DNA from: JALUUH01 sp964636675
GTDB taxonomy: Bacteria > Pseudomonadota > Gammaproteobacteria > S012-40
DNA length: 23,233 nucleotides
Direction of reading: 5' to 3'
Assembly (NCBI GenBank): GCA_964636675.1
Contig: CAZWUO010000036.1
Span: forward strand, 1 to 23,233
Below the pieces are notes generated by a model that worked only from the letters and a program-made list of their open reading frames with translations, had not been told where the DNA came from and searched no databases. The translations under genes were made by a program, and so were the position numbers. Below, one piece after another: positions 14,293 through 22,227 of this stretch; position 1 is the first letter of the stretch, and the number at the start of each line of letters is the position of its first letter.

Positions 14293-15726
14293 ATGACTTG
14301 GGAAGTTGTTATCGGCTTGGAGATTCACGCGCAGCTTGCGACAAAGAGCAAGATTTTTTCAGGTGCTTCCACCGCATATGGTGCCGAACCCAATACACAA
14401 GCTTGTGCGGTTGATTTGGGTTTGCCCGGTGTATTGCCTGTATTAAACCAAGAGGTTGTCACCATGGCCGCTAAATTTGGTTTGGCAACGCATTCGAGTG
14501 TGTCACAACATTCAGTATTTGCGCGCAAGAATTATTTTTATCCCGATTTGCCAAAAGGTTATCAAATTAGTCAGTTGGAGCTTCCCATCGTTTATAACGG
14601 GAAAATGAAAATTGAATTAGAAAATGGAGAAAGCAAAGTCATCGGGATTACCCGTGCGCATCTCGAAGAGGATGCGGGTAAATCTTTACACGAAGATTAT
14701 CATGGCATGACGGGTATCGATTTAAATCGTGCGGGCACGCCATTATTGGAAATAGTGTCTGAGCCTGAGTTAAGTTCGGCGAAAGAAGCCGTGGCCTATA
14801 TGAAAAAAATTCACACCTTGGTGCAATATCTTGAGATCTCCGATGGCAATATGCAAGAAGGCTCTTTTCGCTGTGACGCCAATGTTTCAATCCGTCCGCA
14901 AGGACAGATGGAGCTAGGAACGCGCGCAGAAATAAAAAATATTAATTCTTTCCGCTTTGTCGAACGGGCGATTGATTATGAAATAGCAAGGCAAATAGAC
15001 CTTATTGAGTGCGGTGGAAAAGTGGTTCAGGAAACGCGGCTTTATGATGCGGACAAAAATGAAACACGTTCTATGCGTTCGAAGGAAGAGGCGAATGACT
15101 ACCGCTATTTTCCTGATCCTGACTTATTGCCCGTGGTGCTTGATGACGCGTTTCTTGAAGCTGTGCGGGCGAGTCTTCCAGAGCTGCCAACCGAAAGAAA
15201 ACAACGTTTTATTACTGATTTAGGTCTGAGTGTTTACGATGCAGACGTATTGACTGCAAGTAAAATGATTGCAGATTATTTTGAGTCAACTATTGAAACT
15301 GCGGGCGGTGAAGCAAAACTTGTTGCCAATTGGGTGATGGGTGAATTGCTTGCAAGGCTTAACAAAGAAGATAAAACCATTCAGGAAAGTGTCGTGACGC
15401 CTGCAATGTTAGGCGGCATGATTACACGAATTGTTGATAATACGATATCTGGAAAAATTGCCAAGCAAGTATTTGATGCGATGTGGCAAGGCGAGGGGGA
15501 TGCGGATTCGATTATTGATCATAAAGGTTTAAAGCAAGTGACTGATAGTGGCGCGATAGAAAAAATAGTCGATGAAGTTATGGCGAATAATCCTGCTCAG
15601 TTAGCGCAATATCGTTCTGGCAAAGATAAGTTATTGGGTTATTTTGTTGGCCAGGTCATGCAGGCTTCAAAAGGCAAGGCTAACCCTGGTCAAGTGAATG
15701 CGTTATTGAAAAAGAAGTTGCGGTGA
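14293..15726 (+). CDS. gatB: Asp-tRNA(Asn)/Glu-tRNA(Gln) amidotransferase subunit B
   Basis: Kinase-like subunit that binds the misacylated tRNA, activates the side-chain carboxylate with ATP and receives ammonia from GatA. It has 477 residues: the cradle domain starts with WEVVIGLEIHAQL and includes NYFYPDLPKGYQISQ, HLEEDAGKSLH, DLNRAGTPLLEIVSEP and EIKNINSFRFVERAI, and the helical YqeY-like tail domain runs from about residue 330. AGAGG lies six bases before the ATG. The spacer of 99 bases after gatA holds nothing recognisable beyond the duplication at the gatA stop. Its stop overlaps the hslO GTG. Confidence 0.98.
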   Translation: MTWEVVIGLEIHAQLATKSKIFSGASTAYGAEPNTQACAVDLGLPGVLPVLNQEVVTMAAKFGLATHSSVSQHSVFARKNYFYPDLPKGYQISQLELPIVYNGKMKIELENGESKVIGITRAHLEEDAGKSLHEDYHGMTGIDLNRAGTPLLEIVSEPELSSAKEAVAYMKKIHTLVQYLEISDGNMQEGSFRCDANVSIRPQGQMELGTRAEIKNINSFRFVERAIDYEIARQIDLIECGGKVVQETRLYDADKNETRSMRSKEEANDYRYFPDPDLLPVVLDDAFLEAVRASLPELPTERKQRFITDLGLSVYDADVLTASKMIADYFESTIETAGGEAKLVANWVMGELLARLNKEDKTIQESVVTPAMLGGMITRIVDNTISGKIAKQVFDAMWQGEGDADSIIDHKGLKQVTDSGAIEKIVDEVMANNPAQLAQYRSGKDKLLGYFVGQVMQASKGKANPGQVNALLKKKLR

Positions 15727-16616
15727 AAGCGTCGAGCATGAAAGAGACTGACCAGGTACGACGCTTTGTTTTTGAAGGTTTGGGTATTCGCGGTATGTTT
15801 GTGCATTTAGATGCCACTTGGAAGGCGATATTGGAGAAAAAAGAATATCCAGAAATTATTCAAGCTCAGCTTGGTTATTTCTCGGCAGCAAGTGCTTTGC
15901 TTTCGTCGACACTTAAATTTGACGGTGTTTTGAGAATGCAATTACAAGGGAGTGGCCCGATTACGCTCATGTTGCTTGAGTCGAGCAGCGAGCGAACATT
16001 GCGTGGAATGGCCAAGTGGAGTGTGGAGCCAAAAAAACAGTCTTTGAGTGAAATGTTTGGTGATGCGACCCTGGCAATTACGCTGGATCCAAAGCACAAA
16101 GCCGAGCGTTACCAAAGTATAGTCGCATTAGAAGGCGACAATATTGCACAGGCGCTGGAAGCTTATCTAGCGCAATCTGAGCAATTGGAAACCAAATTAT
16201 GGTTGGCTTGTGATAACGCGCGAGCAAGCGGGCTGTTGTTGCAAAAAATGCCAGCAGTTATTGGGGAAGATACTGATGCTTGGAGTCGCGTAATTCAGCT
16301 TGCTTCCACTATAACAGATAATGAATTGATGTTGTTGTCGGTTGAAGACATCTTGCACCGGCTGTTTCATGAAGAGGATATTCGTTTATTTGATGCTGAT
16401 CCTGTGAGTTTTCGTTGCGCTTGTTCACGTGCCAAAGTTGCCGGCGTATTAAAAGGTTTAGGGATCAATGAAATAGCACCAATCGTGCGTGAGCAAGGAA
16501 ATGTTTCGGTAGATTGCGAATTTTGTGCTCAAACGTATGCGTTTGATAGGATTGATATCGAGCAATTATTTACTGCAGATGTTTTTGCGAGTGCATGTGC
16601 TAGCATTAAACATTGA
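15723..16616 (+). CDS. hslO: Redox-regulated chaperone Hsp33
   Basis: Cytoplasmic holdase activated by oxidation: zinc release from four cysteines unfolds the C-terminal switch and exposes the client-binding surface. The 297 residues include the core domain (SALLSSTLKFDGVLRMQLQG, 57-76) and the zinc motif CxC (Cys232, Cys234) plus CxxC (Cys265, Cys268), the same positions as in E. coli. The GTG start overlaps the gatB stop (GTGA), indicating translational coupling; an ATG at 15738 would drop five residues and is also possible. Being in the gatCAB unit is not obviously functional. Confidence 0.96.
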   Translation: MKASSMKETDQVRRFVFEGLGIRGMFVHLDATWKAILEKKEYPEIIQAQLGYFSAASALLSSTLKFDGVLRMQLQGSGPITLMLLESSSERTLRGMAKWSVEPKKQSLSEMFGDATLAITLDPKHKAERYQSIVALEGDNIAQALEAYLAQSEQLETKLWLACDNARASGLLLQKMPAVIGEDTDAWSRVIQLASTITDNELMLLSVEDILHRLFHEEDIRLFDADPVSFRCACSRAKVAGVLKGLGINEIAPIVREQGNVSVDCEFCAQTYAFDRIDIEQLFTADVFASACASIKH

Positions 16617-16617
16617 C

Positions 16618-16656
16618 GCGATGAATGATCTCTTCTGTGCTGTTTTTATTCATCGC
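16618..16656. repeat. Inverted repeat in the convergent hslO / M67 junction
   Basis: GCGATGAAT (16618-16626) pairs perfectly with ATTCATCGC (16648-16656), a nine-base stem with a 21-base loop. The right arm covers the last codons of the M67 gene. Neither strand has a T run after the stem, so any termination role in this 29-base convergent gap is uncertain. Confidence 0.45.
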
Positions 16657-17059
16657 TTAAGCTCAGTGTCAATTCAATAAATTGTTTGTTGCATATCCGA
16701 TAAGCACGTATTTCGAGTACTCCGGTGGTGTTTAACGAAATAATGAAGTAATTGGCTTCGGGGTATGTTGCGTTTTCTAAGTCGGTGACCGAGGGTTTAG
16801 CTGGACTGCTAGGATGTGAGTGGTAAATGCCAAACAAGGTTTGGTTTTTTTTGCGCATGTTGCGCATGGCATCGATTTGTAATTTGGGGTTCATATTAAA
16901 AAAGTGACTGGGTTTTTCTGCGATGTTGGGAATGGAATATGTTTGCATCTCGTTGTTTTTGTCGATCCCAATAAGCCCACAAATTTCCGCCTCAGGCGAT
17001 GACTGTGCATGAGTTAAGAGTTGGTTAGCGATTTGACGTTTTATTATTATCTTGGACAT
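16646..17059 (-). CDS. M67 (JAMM/Mov34) family metallopeptidase
   Basis: A 137-residue single-domain JAMM isopeptidase-like protein. The complete zinc motif is visible: Glu25 (AEICGLIG), His80-x-His82-Pro (IYHSHPSSP), then Ser90 and Asp93 (SVTD). Bacterial relatives cleave residues after the C-terminal di-glycine of ubiquitin-like sulfur carriers, or serve siderophore and cysteine pathways; the substrate here is unknown. The ATG at 17057-17059 begins MSKIIIKRQIANQLL and follows the prmC stop by four bases. An ATG at 17101 would add 14 residues encoded inside prmC and is less likely. No ubiquitin-like or E1-like (MoeB/ThiF) gene is adjacent, though moeB follows prmC in some relatives. Confidence 0.88.
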   Translation of the reverse strand: MSKIIIKRQIANQLLTHAQSSPEAEICGLIGIDKNNEMQTYSIPNIAEKPSHFFNMNPKLQIDAMRNMRKKNQTLFGIYHSHPSSPAKPSVTDLENATYPEANYFIISLNTTGVLEIRAYRICNKQFIELTLSLSDE

Positions 17060-17063
17060 GGTG

Positions 17064-17972
17064 TTATATTCGTTGGCCGATTGAGACCCTGGCATTGCCA
17101 TTTAAATCGGTTAAAAGTCTAATGTTTTGATAGCCTGCTTGGTGTAATTTTTGTTGTGATTGCTGGCCTTGCTTCCAGCCATGTTCGAGCAAAAGCCATC
17201 CTCCTTTATGCAGTACGCGTTTGCTATCTTCGATGATGGCATCAATATCAGCAAACCCGTTTTTCCCGGAAATCAGCGCTATTTTTGGTTCAAAACGAAG
17301 GTCGCCTTGGTCTAAATGTGGGTCGCCAGTTTCGATGTAAGGCGGGTTGCTGACAATAATATCAATCGAGTCATTTTTTATACTACTCGCCCATTTACTA
17401 CGATTAAAAAATACATTTTTTAGCTGGTGACGTCTTTTATTGATGTTTGCTATTTTCATCGCCGCTGCGGAAATGTCGATGGCGATTACGGTACTCAGTG
17501 CTCTTTCTTGGGCGATGGCTAATGCAATTGCGCCGCTCCCGGTGCCAAGATCAAGAACGTTTAGTGCTTGGTTTGGCTTAATGTGCTCAAGTGCGGCTTC
17601 GACGAGCAGTTCGGTTTCTGGTCGTGGAATTAATACGCTGGGAGTTGTGATGAGTTCTAATGTCCAGAAACTTTGGGTGCCAAGTATATAGGCGATGGGT
17701 TCACCGTTTGCTCTGCGGGTGATGTGTGATTGCAATCGATGGTGCTCGATTTCGCTGATTTCTTTGTTGGGCCAAGTGACCAATTGAGTTTTTGTGATGT
17801 TGAGTGCGTCACACAGCAGCAACTCCGCATCTAGCTGTGCAGTCGCGGATTTCAGCGAGAGTTTTTGCTGTGCAGCGCGCAGGTTTGCTGCTCTATTTGC
17901 AATCGCTTTATTTGTAATAGCTTTATCTGTCTTCTTCACTGAGTGCGGCGAGTTGATCGGCTTGGTATTCAT
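17064..17972 (-). CDS. prmC: Release factor glutamine methyltransferase PrmC (HemK)
   Basis: SAM-dependent enzyme that methylates the glutamine of the GGQ motif in RF1 and RF2; its substrate RF1 is encoded just upstream. Motifs are DLGTGSG (141-147, SAM motif I) and NPPY (209-212, glutamine binding), with IPRPETELLVE before them. At 302 residues it is about 20-25 longer than usual. The extra length is the N-terminus, which overlaps prfA by 50 bases and includes a KAITN/KAIAN repeat. The recognisable family start is near residue 26 (ANRAANLRAAQQKLS). No Shine-Dalgarno stands before the ATG at 17972; a GTG at 17939 is another option, so the true start is unsure. Confidence 0.95.
   Translation of the reverse strand: MNTKPINSPHSVKKTDKAITNKAIANRAANLRAAQQKLSLKSATAQLDAELLLCDALNITKTQLVTWPNKEISEIEHHRLQSHITRRANGEPIAYILGTQSFWTLELITTPSVLIPRPETELLVEAALEHIKPNQALNVLDLGTGSGAIALAIAQERALSTVIAIDISAAAMKIANINKRRHQLKNVFFNRSKWASSIKNDSIDIIVSNPPYIETGDPHLDQGDLRFEPKIALISGKNGFADIDAIIEDSKRVLHKGGWLLLEHGWKQGQQSQQKLHQAGYQNIRLLTDLNGNARVSIGQRI
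17895..17924 (-). repeat. 15-base tandem repeat at the prfA stop / prmC N-terminus
   Basis: On the minus strand AAAGCTATTACAAAT (17910-17924) is followed by AAAGCGATTGCAAAT (17895-17909), 13 of 15 identical. In the prmC frame it encodes KAITN-KAIAN, with a looser third copy RAAN. In the prfA frame each unit carries a stop codon, and the prfA TAA lies at its start. Confidence 0.6.
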
Positions 17973-19014
17973 TGATGAGTGGTTCGATAATCATGTCGAT
18001 CTCCCCCTCTATGAGTGTTTCCAGTTTATATAATGTGAGATTAATGCGGTGATCGGTTACCCGGCCCTGCGGATAGTTATAGGTGCGGATGCGTTCTGAT
18101 CTATCGCCACTGCCGACTAAGCTGCGTCTTGTTTCCGCTTGTTCTGCATCTTGTTTTTCTTGCTCGGCAGACAATAATCGAGCTTGCAATAGTGACATAG
18201 CTCGTGCTCGGTTTTTGTGTTGCGAGCGTTCTTCTTGGCATTCGACCACAACGCCGGTCGGCAAATGAGTTATCCGTATGGCAGAGTCTGTTTTGTTGAC
18301 GTGTTGTCCGCCTGCGCCGGATGCACGATAGGTGTCTACTTTTAAATCTGCTGAATTAATTTCTATCGCTTCAACTTCGCTCACTTCAGGCATGACCGCA
18401 ACCGTACAAGCGGATGTGTGCACACGTCCTTGAGATTCAGTCTCTGGTACCCGTTGTACGCGATGTGCACCGGATTCGAATTTTAATTTCGAATAGGCTC
18501 CTTTACCGATTATTTTAGCGATGATTTCTTTATAACCACCGTGCTCACCTAGGCTTTCGCTCATGATCTCGATTTGCCATTTGCGGCTTTCTGCATATTT
18601 GGAATACATGCGAAATAGGTCACCGGAGAAAATTGAAGCTTCGTCTCCACCCGTGCCGGCGCGAATTTCCAGATAGATATTGTTGTCATCGTGTGGGTCG
18701 GTGGGTAGCAGCAATTTTTGCAGTTCGATTGATAGCAATTCACGCTTGGCTTTGGATTCTTTGATCTCTTCTTCGGCCATGCTGCGCATTTCTGCGTCAT
18801 CTTCTTGCATGAGTGTTTCAGCGCTCGCTATGTTGTCGAGTGTTTGTTGATATTGTTTGAAGTGCTCGGCTACTGGTTGGATTTGTGCGTATTCTTGTGA
18901 GAGGGTGCGAAATTTATTTTGATCGTTAATGATGCTGGGATCGGCTAATAAGCCATTAATTTCTTCAACGCGCTCGGAAATGGCTTCGAGCTTATACAGT
19001 AGCGATGCTTTCAC
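17923..19014 (-). CDS. prfA: Peptide chain release factor 1
   Basis: Recognises UAA and UAG stop codons and triggers peptide release. The 363 residues include the RF1-type stop-codon motif PxT (PET, 190-192) and the catalytic GGQ loop (SGAGGQHVNKTDS, GGQ 235-237), which PrmC methylates. The GTG start at 19012-19014 follows the hemA stop by two bases, with AAGGA five bases upstream overlapping the hemA end. hemA-prfA-prmC is a classic gammaproteobacterial operon. Confidence 0.98.
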   Translation of the reverse strand: MKASLLYKLEAISERVEEINGLLADPSIINDQNKFRTLSQEYAQIQPVAEHFKQYQQTLDNIASAETLMQEDDAEMRSMAEEEIKESKAKRELLSIELQKLLLPTDPHDDNNIYLEIRAGTGGDEASIFSGDLFRMYSKYAESRKWQIEIMSESLGEHGGYKEIIAKIIGKGAYSKLKFESGAHRVQRVPETESQGRVHTSACTVAVMPEVSEVEAIEINSADLKVDTYRASGAGGQHVNKTDSAIRITHLPTGVVVECQEERSQHKNRARAMSLLQARLLSAEQEKQDAEQAETRRSLVGSGDRSERIRTYNYPQGRVTDHRINLTLYKLETLIEGEIDMIIEPLINEYQADQLAALSEEDR

Positions 19015-19016
19015 AG

Positions 19017-20285
19017 TTATCCTTCGGGGTTTTTAAGGTCAAATATTTCTTGTGCGGCGTGGACGATGGTGTGGCGTCCTTCTAGTCCAGCTTGGCGTAT
19101 TGCCTTCGTGGGTGTGTGGGCAAACTTATTCGTTAGATTGTGAGCTAAGCGTTTGATAATCTCTTCGGGGTCTCCGCCATTTTGTAACTGCAATAATACT
19201 TTGTTTAATTCGTTATGTTTAATTTGCTCAAGAGTTTCTCGGTAATGGCGAATGACGGATGAGATATCTTGAGACTGCATCCAGCCCATAAACTGCAGGA
19301 CTTGGGAGTCAATGATTTCTTCGGCTTGAACGGCTGCTTCACGCCGACCTTTTAAGCCTTCCTCGATGATTTCCTGAAGGTCATCGACAGTGTAAAGGTA
19401 AACGTCAGCTAGGTCTTTGACTTCAGGTTCGATATCCCTAGGGACGGCGATATCGACCATTAAAATAGGCTTGTGTTTGCGTTTTTTTATGGCTCTTTCT
19501 ACCGTTCCTTTGCCGAGAATAGGTAATTGGCTGCCTGTTGAGGCAATGACAATATCCGCATCTGCTAAATGTTCGGATATATCATTGAGGGGTATTGCAT
19601 ATCCTTCTATTTCTTGCGCGAGGGTCATTGCGCGTTCAATCGTGCGGTTAGCGATGATGATACGCCCAATGCCTTTCTCTTTTAAGTGTCTAGCGGTGAG
19701 CTCAATGGTCTCGCCAGCGCCGATAAGCAAGGCCGTGTGTTTTTCGAAGGAAGAAAATATTTGCTTAGCCAGGCTGACTGCAGCAAAAGCGACTGAGACT
19801 GGGCTGCTTCCAATGGCGGTGTCTGTGCGCACTTGTTTAGCGACTTTAAACGTGTGCTGGCATAAGCGATTTAGGATGGAGCCCAGAGTTCCTGCCTCTT
19901 CAGCAGCTCGATAAGCCGTTTTTACCTGGCCTAGTATTTGCGGCTCGCCCAAGACCAGCGAGTCTAGCCCACTCGCTACTCTTAATAAATGTCGTACTGC
20001 CTCATTATCGGGGTGCTTGTAGATATAAGGGACTATTTGGCCGCTTTTTAGGCGATGATAGTCCGAAAACCAATCAATAACCTGATTAATGCTCGTGTTT
20101 GCATTATTGCCAGCGCAATAAAGTTCAGTGCGGTTACAGGTCGATAGTATGGCTGCCTCATTAATTTCGGGAACAGTGACCAGGCCTTGCAGTGCAAGGG
20201 TAAGGCGTTCGGGCGCAAAGGCGACTTTCTCTCGAATATCGACCGGAGCGGTTTTGTGGTTAATTCCAAAAGCTAATAAGTGCAT
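19017..20285 (-). CDS. hemA: Glutamyl-tRNA reductase
   Basis: First enzyme of the C5 tetrapyrrole pathway; reduces glutamyl-tRNA(Glu) to glutamate-1-semialdehyde with NADPH. The 422 residues show GINHKTAPVDIREK (7-20), the catalytic cysteine in STCNRTELY (Cys50), LVLGEPQILGQVK, the NADPH-binding LLIGAGET segment and the C-terminal dimerisation helices. It heads the hemA-prfA-prmC-M67 unit and has a good promoter candidate in the divergent gap with the TPR gene. Confidence 0.98.
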   Translation of the reverse strand: MHLLAFGINHKTAPVDIREKVAFAPERLTLALQGLVTVPEINEAAILSTCNRTELYCAGNNANTSINQVIDWFSDYHRLKSGQIVPYIYKHPDNEAVRHLLRVASGLDSLVLGEPQILGQVKTAYRAAEEAGTLGSILNRLCQHTFKVAKQVRTDTAIGSSPVSVAFAAVSLAKQIFSSFEKHTALLIGAGETIELTARHLKEKGIGRIIIANRTIERAMTLAQEIEGYAIPLNDISEHLADADIVIASTGSQLPILGKGTVERAIKKRKHKPILMVDIAVPRDIEPEVKDLADVYLYTVDDLQEIIEEGLKGRREAAVQAEEIIDSQVLQFMGWMQSQDISSVIRHYRETLEQIKHNELNKVLLQLQNGGDPEEIIKRLAHNLTNKFAHTPTKAIRQAGLEGRHTIVHAAQEIFDLKNPEG

Positions 20286-20346
20286 GTAATGGTTATCTTC
20301 GAAGAGACGAATCTCTAATTTTCAACAATGTGAATACGGATTACAA

Positions 20347-20398
20347 GTGAAACCTTATTATTTATTATCGACCCCGTATTATAGGACGTGAAACCTTA
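20347..20398. repeat. 11-base direct repeat in the hemA / TPR divergent region
   Basis: GTGAAACCTTA occurs exactly at 20347-20357 and 20388-20398, 41 bases apart. The two copies flank the proposed hemA -10 element, and one copy lies in its spacer. The spacing is close to four helical turns, so a paired protein-binding site is possible but unproven. Confidence 0.45.
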
Positions 20399-20405
20399 AG
20401 GTAAA
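20378..20405 (-). promoter_or_regulatory. Candidate sigma70 promoter for hemA-prfA-prmC
   Basis: On the minus strand TTTACC (20400-20405, 4 of 6 to the -35) is followed after 16 bases by a perfect TATAAT (20378-20383). The predicted start would leave a leader of about 85 bases before the hemA ATG. Confidence 0.5.
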
Positions 20406-20424
20406 ATGTTATATTACAATTTCA

Positions 20425-20452
20425 TTGAATTCAGAGGTTTCTTCGATAAATT
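20425..20452 (+). promoter_or_regulatory. Weak candidate promoter for the TPR-lolB-ispE unit
   Basis: TTGAAT (20425-20430, 4 of 6) is followed after 16 bases by TAAATT (20447-20452, 4 of 6), about 40 bases before the TPR gene start. A promoter is expected in this divergent gap, but other AT-rich hexamers nearby could serve as well. Confidence 0.25.
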
Positions 20453-20493
20453 GAGGGCGTACTGACATGGGGCTGACATGAGAAAGAGGATAG

Positions 20494-22227
20494 ATGAAAA
20501 ATATTAGGTTGATTGGCGGTGTTTTAGTCGTGGTTTTTTGGTTAACCGCATGCGCGACTAATTCGGGTTTAAAAGGGGGGACTGGCGATGAGCAGGCGGG
20601 TTCGATTCCCTTTTTGGAGGAACCGGGGGATGTTACATTTGGCTCGGTCGATGCTGATTTGCTGTATCAGCTCATGTTGGCAGAAATTGCAGCCCAGCGC
20701 GGAGATGTCGTTACCGCAGCTAAATTTTATTTACATGCGGCTAAGGTCAGTAAAGATCCACGTATTGCATCGCGAGCGGTTAGAATTTCGAGCTTTGCCC
20801 AATTAAAGAGCTTGGCGTTGGAAGCTGCTGAAGTTTGGTTAACCAGTGAGCCTGATAATACCGAAGCGATTAGGGTGTTGACCGTGCTCAACTTAAGAAA
20901 TGGTCATTACCAACAAGCGGAGGAGCAGCTACAGAGGTTGCTGCAATTGGAGCCGGATAAGATTTCGAGCAATTTATTACGTGTTGGGGCGATGTTGCAA
21001 CGCGAGGCCGAAAACAAGCATGCTGCAAAAATCGCTAAGCATATTGTCGAAGCTTATCCAAAATACGCTGAGTCACAGTATATGGCAGCTACTTTGTTGT
21101 TGACCGCAGGTGAGCTAGATGAAGCGATGTCACATGCTGATGAGGCGCTGAAGATACGTGGCGACTGGGCAGATGCGGTTACGTTGCGCGCGCGAATATT
21201 TTTATTAAATGGTGATGTTGATGAAGGATTGGGGTTTCTTAATGGATTTCTCAAGACTCATCCGAGCGAAGATATCGTTAGATTTGCATATGCTAGGGGT
21301 TTGGTAGACGCAAAGAAACTGCAAGAAGCACGTAGCCAATTCGAGCTATTAGCGGTGAAAATGCCTGAAAATGAAGATGTTCTCTTTACTTTGGCCATGC
21401 TGTCGTTGCAATTTAAGGATCTAGAAGAAGCGGCAGGCTATTTGATGCAGTTGGTTAGTTTGGGTAAAATTTCCCCGCAGATTCATTATTACCTAGGCCA
21501 AATTGCGGAGCAAAAAGAAGAGTATGCGCAAGCATTGGACTGGTACTCACGGGTTCGTGCGGGAGAGTATCGGCTTGAGTCTCAGCTGCGTAGCGCGGTA
21601 GTACTGGCGAGATCTAAAAGTGTGGATGATGCCGTTGCACACCTTGGAGCGATATCAACCGATAATGAAATACAGCGACGTCAGGTATTGATATTTGAGG
21701 CTGCATTGTTAAAAGAGCATCAGAGGTTTCGTCAAGCATATGATTTATATACGGTTGCTCTGAAAGATCAACCGGAAGATGCTGAGTTGCTCTATTCGCG
21801 TTCACTCGTCGCTGAACGGCTAAATATGATTGACAAAGTCGTGGAAGACTTAGGCGATGTGATAAAAAAGGACCCTAAGAATGCGGCGGCTCTTAATGCA
21901 CTGGGTTATACCTTAGCTGATCGTTCGATTGATCTTAAAAAAGCCTTCGAATATATAATGCGTGCCTATGAGCTAGAGCCTGATGATCCCGCTATTATCG
22001 ATAGTTTGGGGTGGGTACAGTTTCGCATGGGAAATATGAAGCAAGCCGAAGAGTTGCTGAAGAAAGCGATGGATATGATAGAGGATGGAGAGGTTGCGGC
22101 GCATTATGGTGAAGTATTATGGGAGCTGGGTCGAATCAGCGAAGCGCTGAATGTATGGTCGCAAGCCAAAGAAAAATTTAGCGAAAACGATACCTTGATT
22201 AAGACAATGGAGCGTTTTGGTCAGTGA
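20494..22227 (+). CDS. Tetratricopeptide-repeat lipoprotein
   Basis: A 577-residue precursor with a type II signal peptide ending in LTAC (Cys20 lipidated). The residue after the cysteine is alanine rather than aspartate, consistent with an outer-membrane destination. The rest is a long solenoid of TPR-like helix pairs, with clear repeats near NGHYQQAEEQLQRLLQLEPD, GELDEAMSHADEALKI, DQPEDAELLYSRSL and GNMKQAEELLKKAMDM. The specific role is unknown; TPR lipoproteins in this position occur upstream of lolB in Pseudomonas and relatives. GAGG stands four bases before the ATG. Its stop overlaps the lolB GTG, so the two are translationally coupled. Confidence 0.93.
   Translation: MKNIRLIGGVLVVVFWLTACATNSGLKGGTGDEQAGSIPFLEEPGDVTFGSVDADLLYQLMLAEIAAQRGDVVTAAKFYLHAAKVSKDPRIASRAVRISSFAQLKSLALEAAEVWLTSEPDNTEAIRVLTVLNLRNGHYQQAEEQLQRLLQLEPDKISSNLLRVGAMLQREAENKHAAKIAKHIVEAYPKYAESQYMAATLLLTAGELDEAMSHADEALKIRGDWADAVTLRARIFLLNGDVDEGLGFLNGFLKTHPSEDIVRFAYARGLVDAKKLQEARSQFELLAVKMPENEDVLFTLAMLSLQFKDLEEAAGYLMQLVSLGKISPQIHYYLGQIAEQKEEYAQALDWYSRVRAGEYRLESQLRSAVVLARSKSVDDAVAHLGAISTDNEIQRRQVLIFEAALLKEHQRFRQAYDLYTVALKDQPEDAELLYSRSLVAERLNMIDKVVEDLGDVIKKDPKNAAALNALGYTLADRSIDLKKAFEYIMRAYELEPDDPAIIDSLGWVQFRMGNMKQAEELLKKAMDMIEDGEVAAHYGEVLWELGRISEALNVWSQAKEKFSENDTLIKTMERFGQ

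Noticed and set aside
16618..16656. Hairpin at the hslO/M67 junction as a bidirectional terminator
   Set aside because: The stem is perfect but has a 21-base loop and no T run on either side; recorded only as an inverted repeat.
18439..18447. RF1 codon-recognition motif reads PET rather than PAT as in E. coli
   Set aside because: The motif is PxT and the PET form is common in RF1 from other gammaproteobacteria, so it does not suggest altered stop-codon recognition.
19417..19914. Open frame of 165 codons on the plus strand opposite hemA
   Set aside because: Antisense to the hemA catalytic region; the composition reflects reverse-complemented hemA codons and no domain is recognisable.
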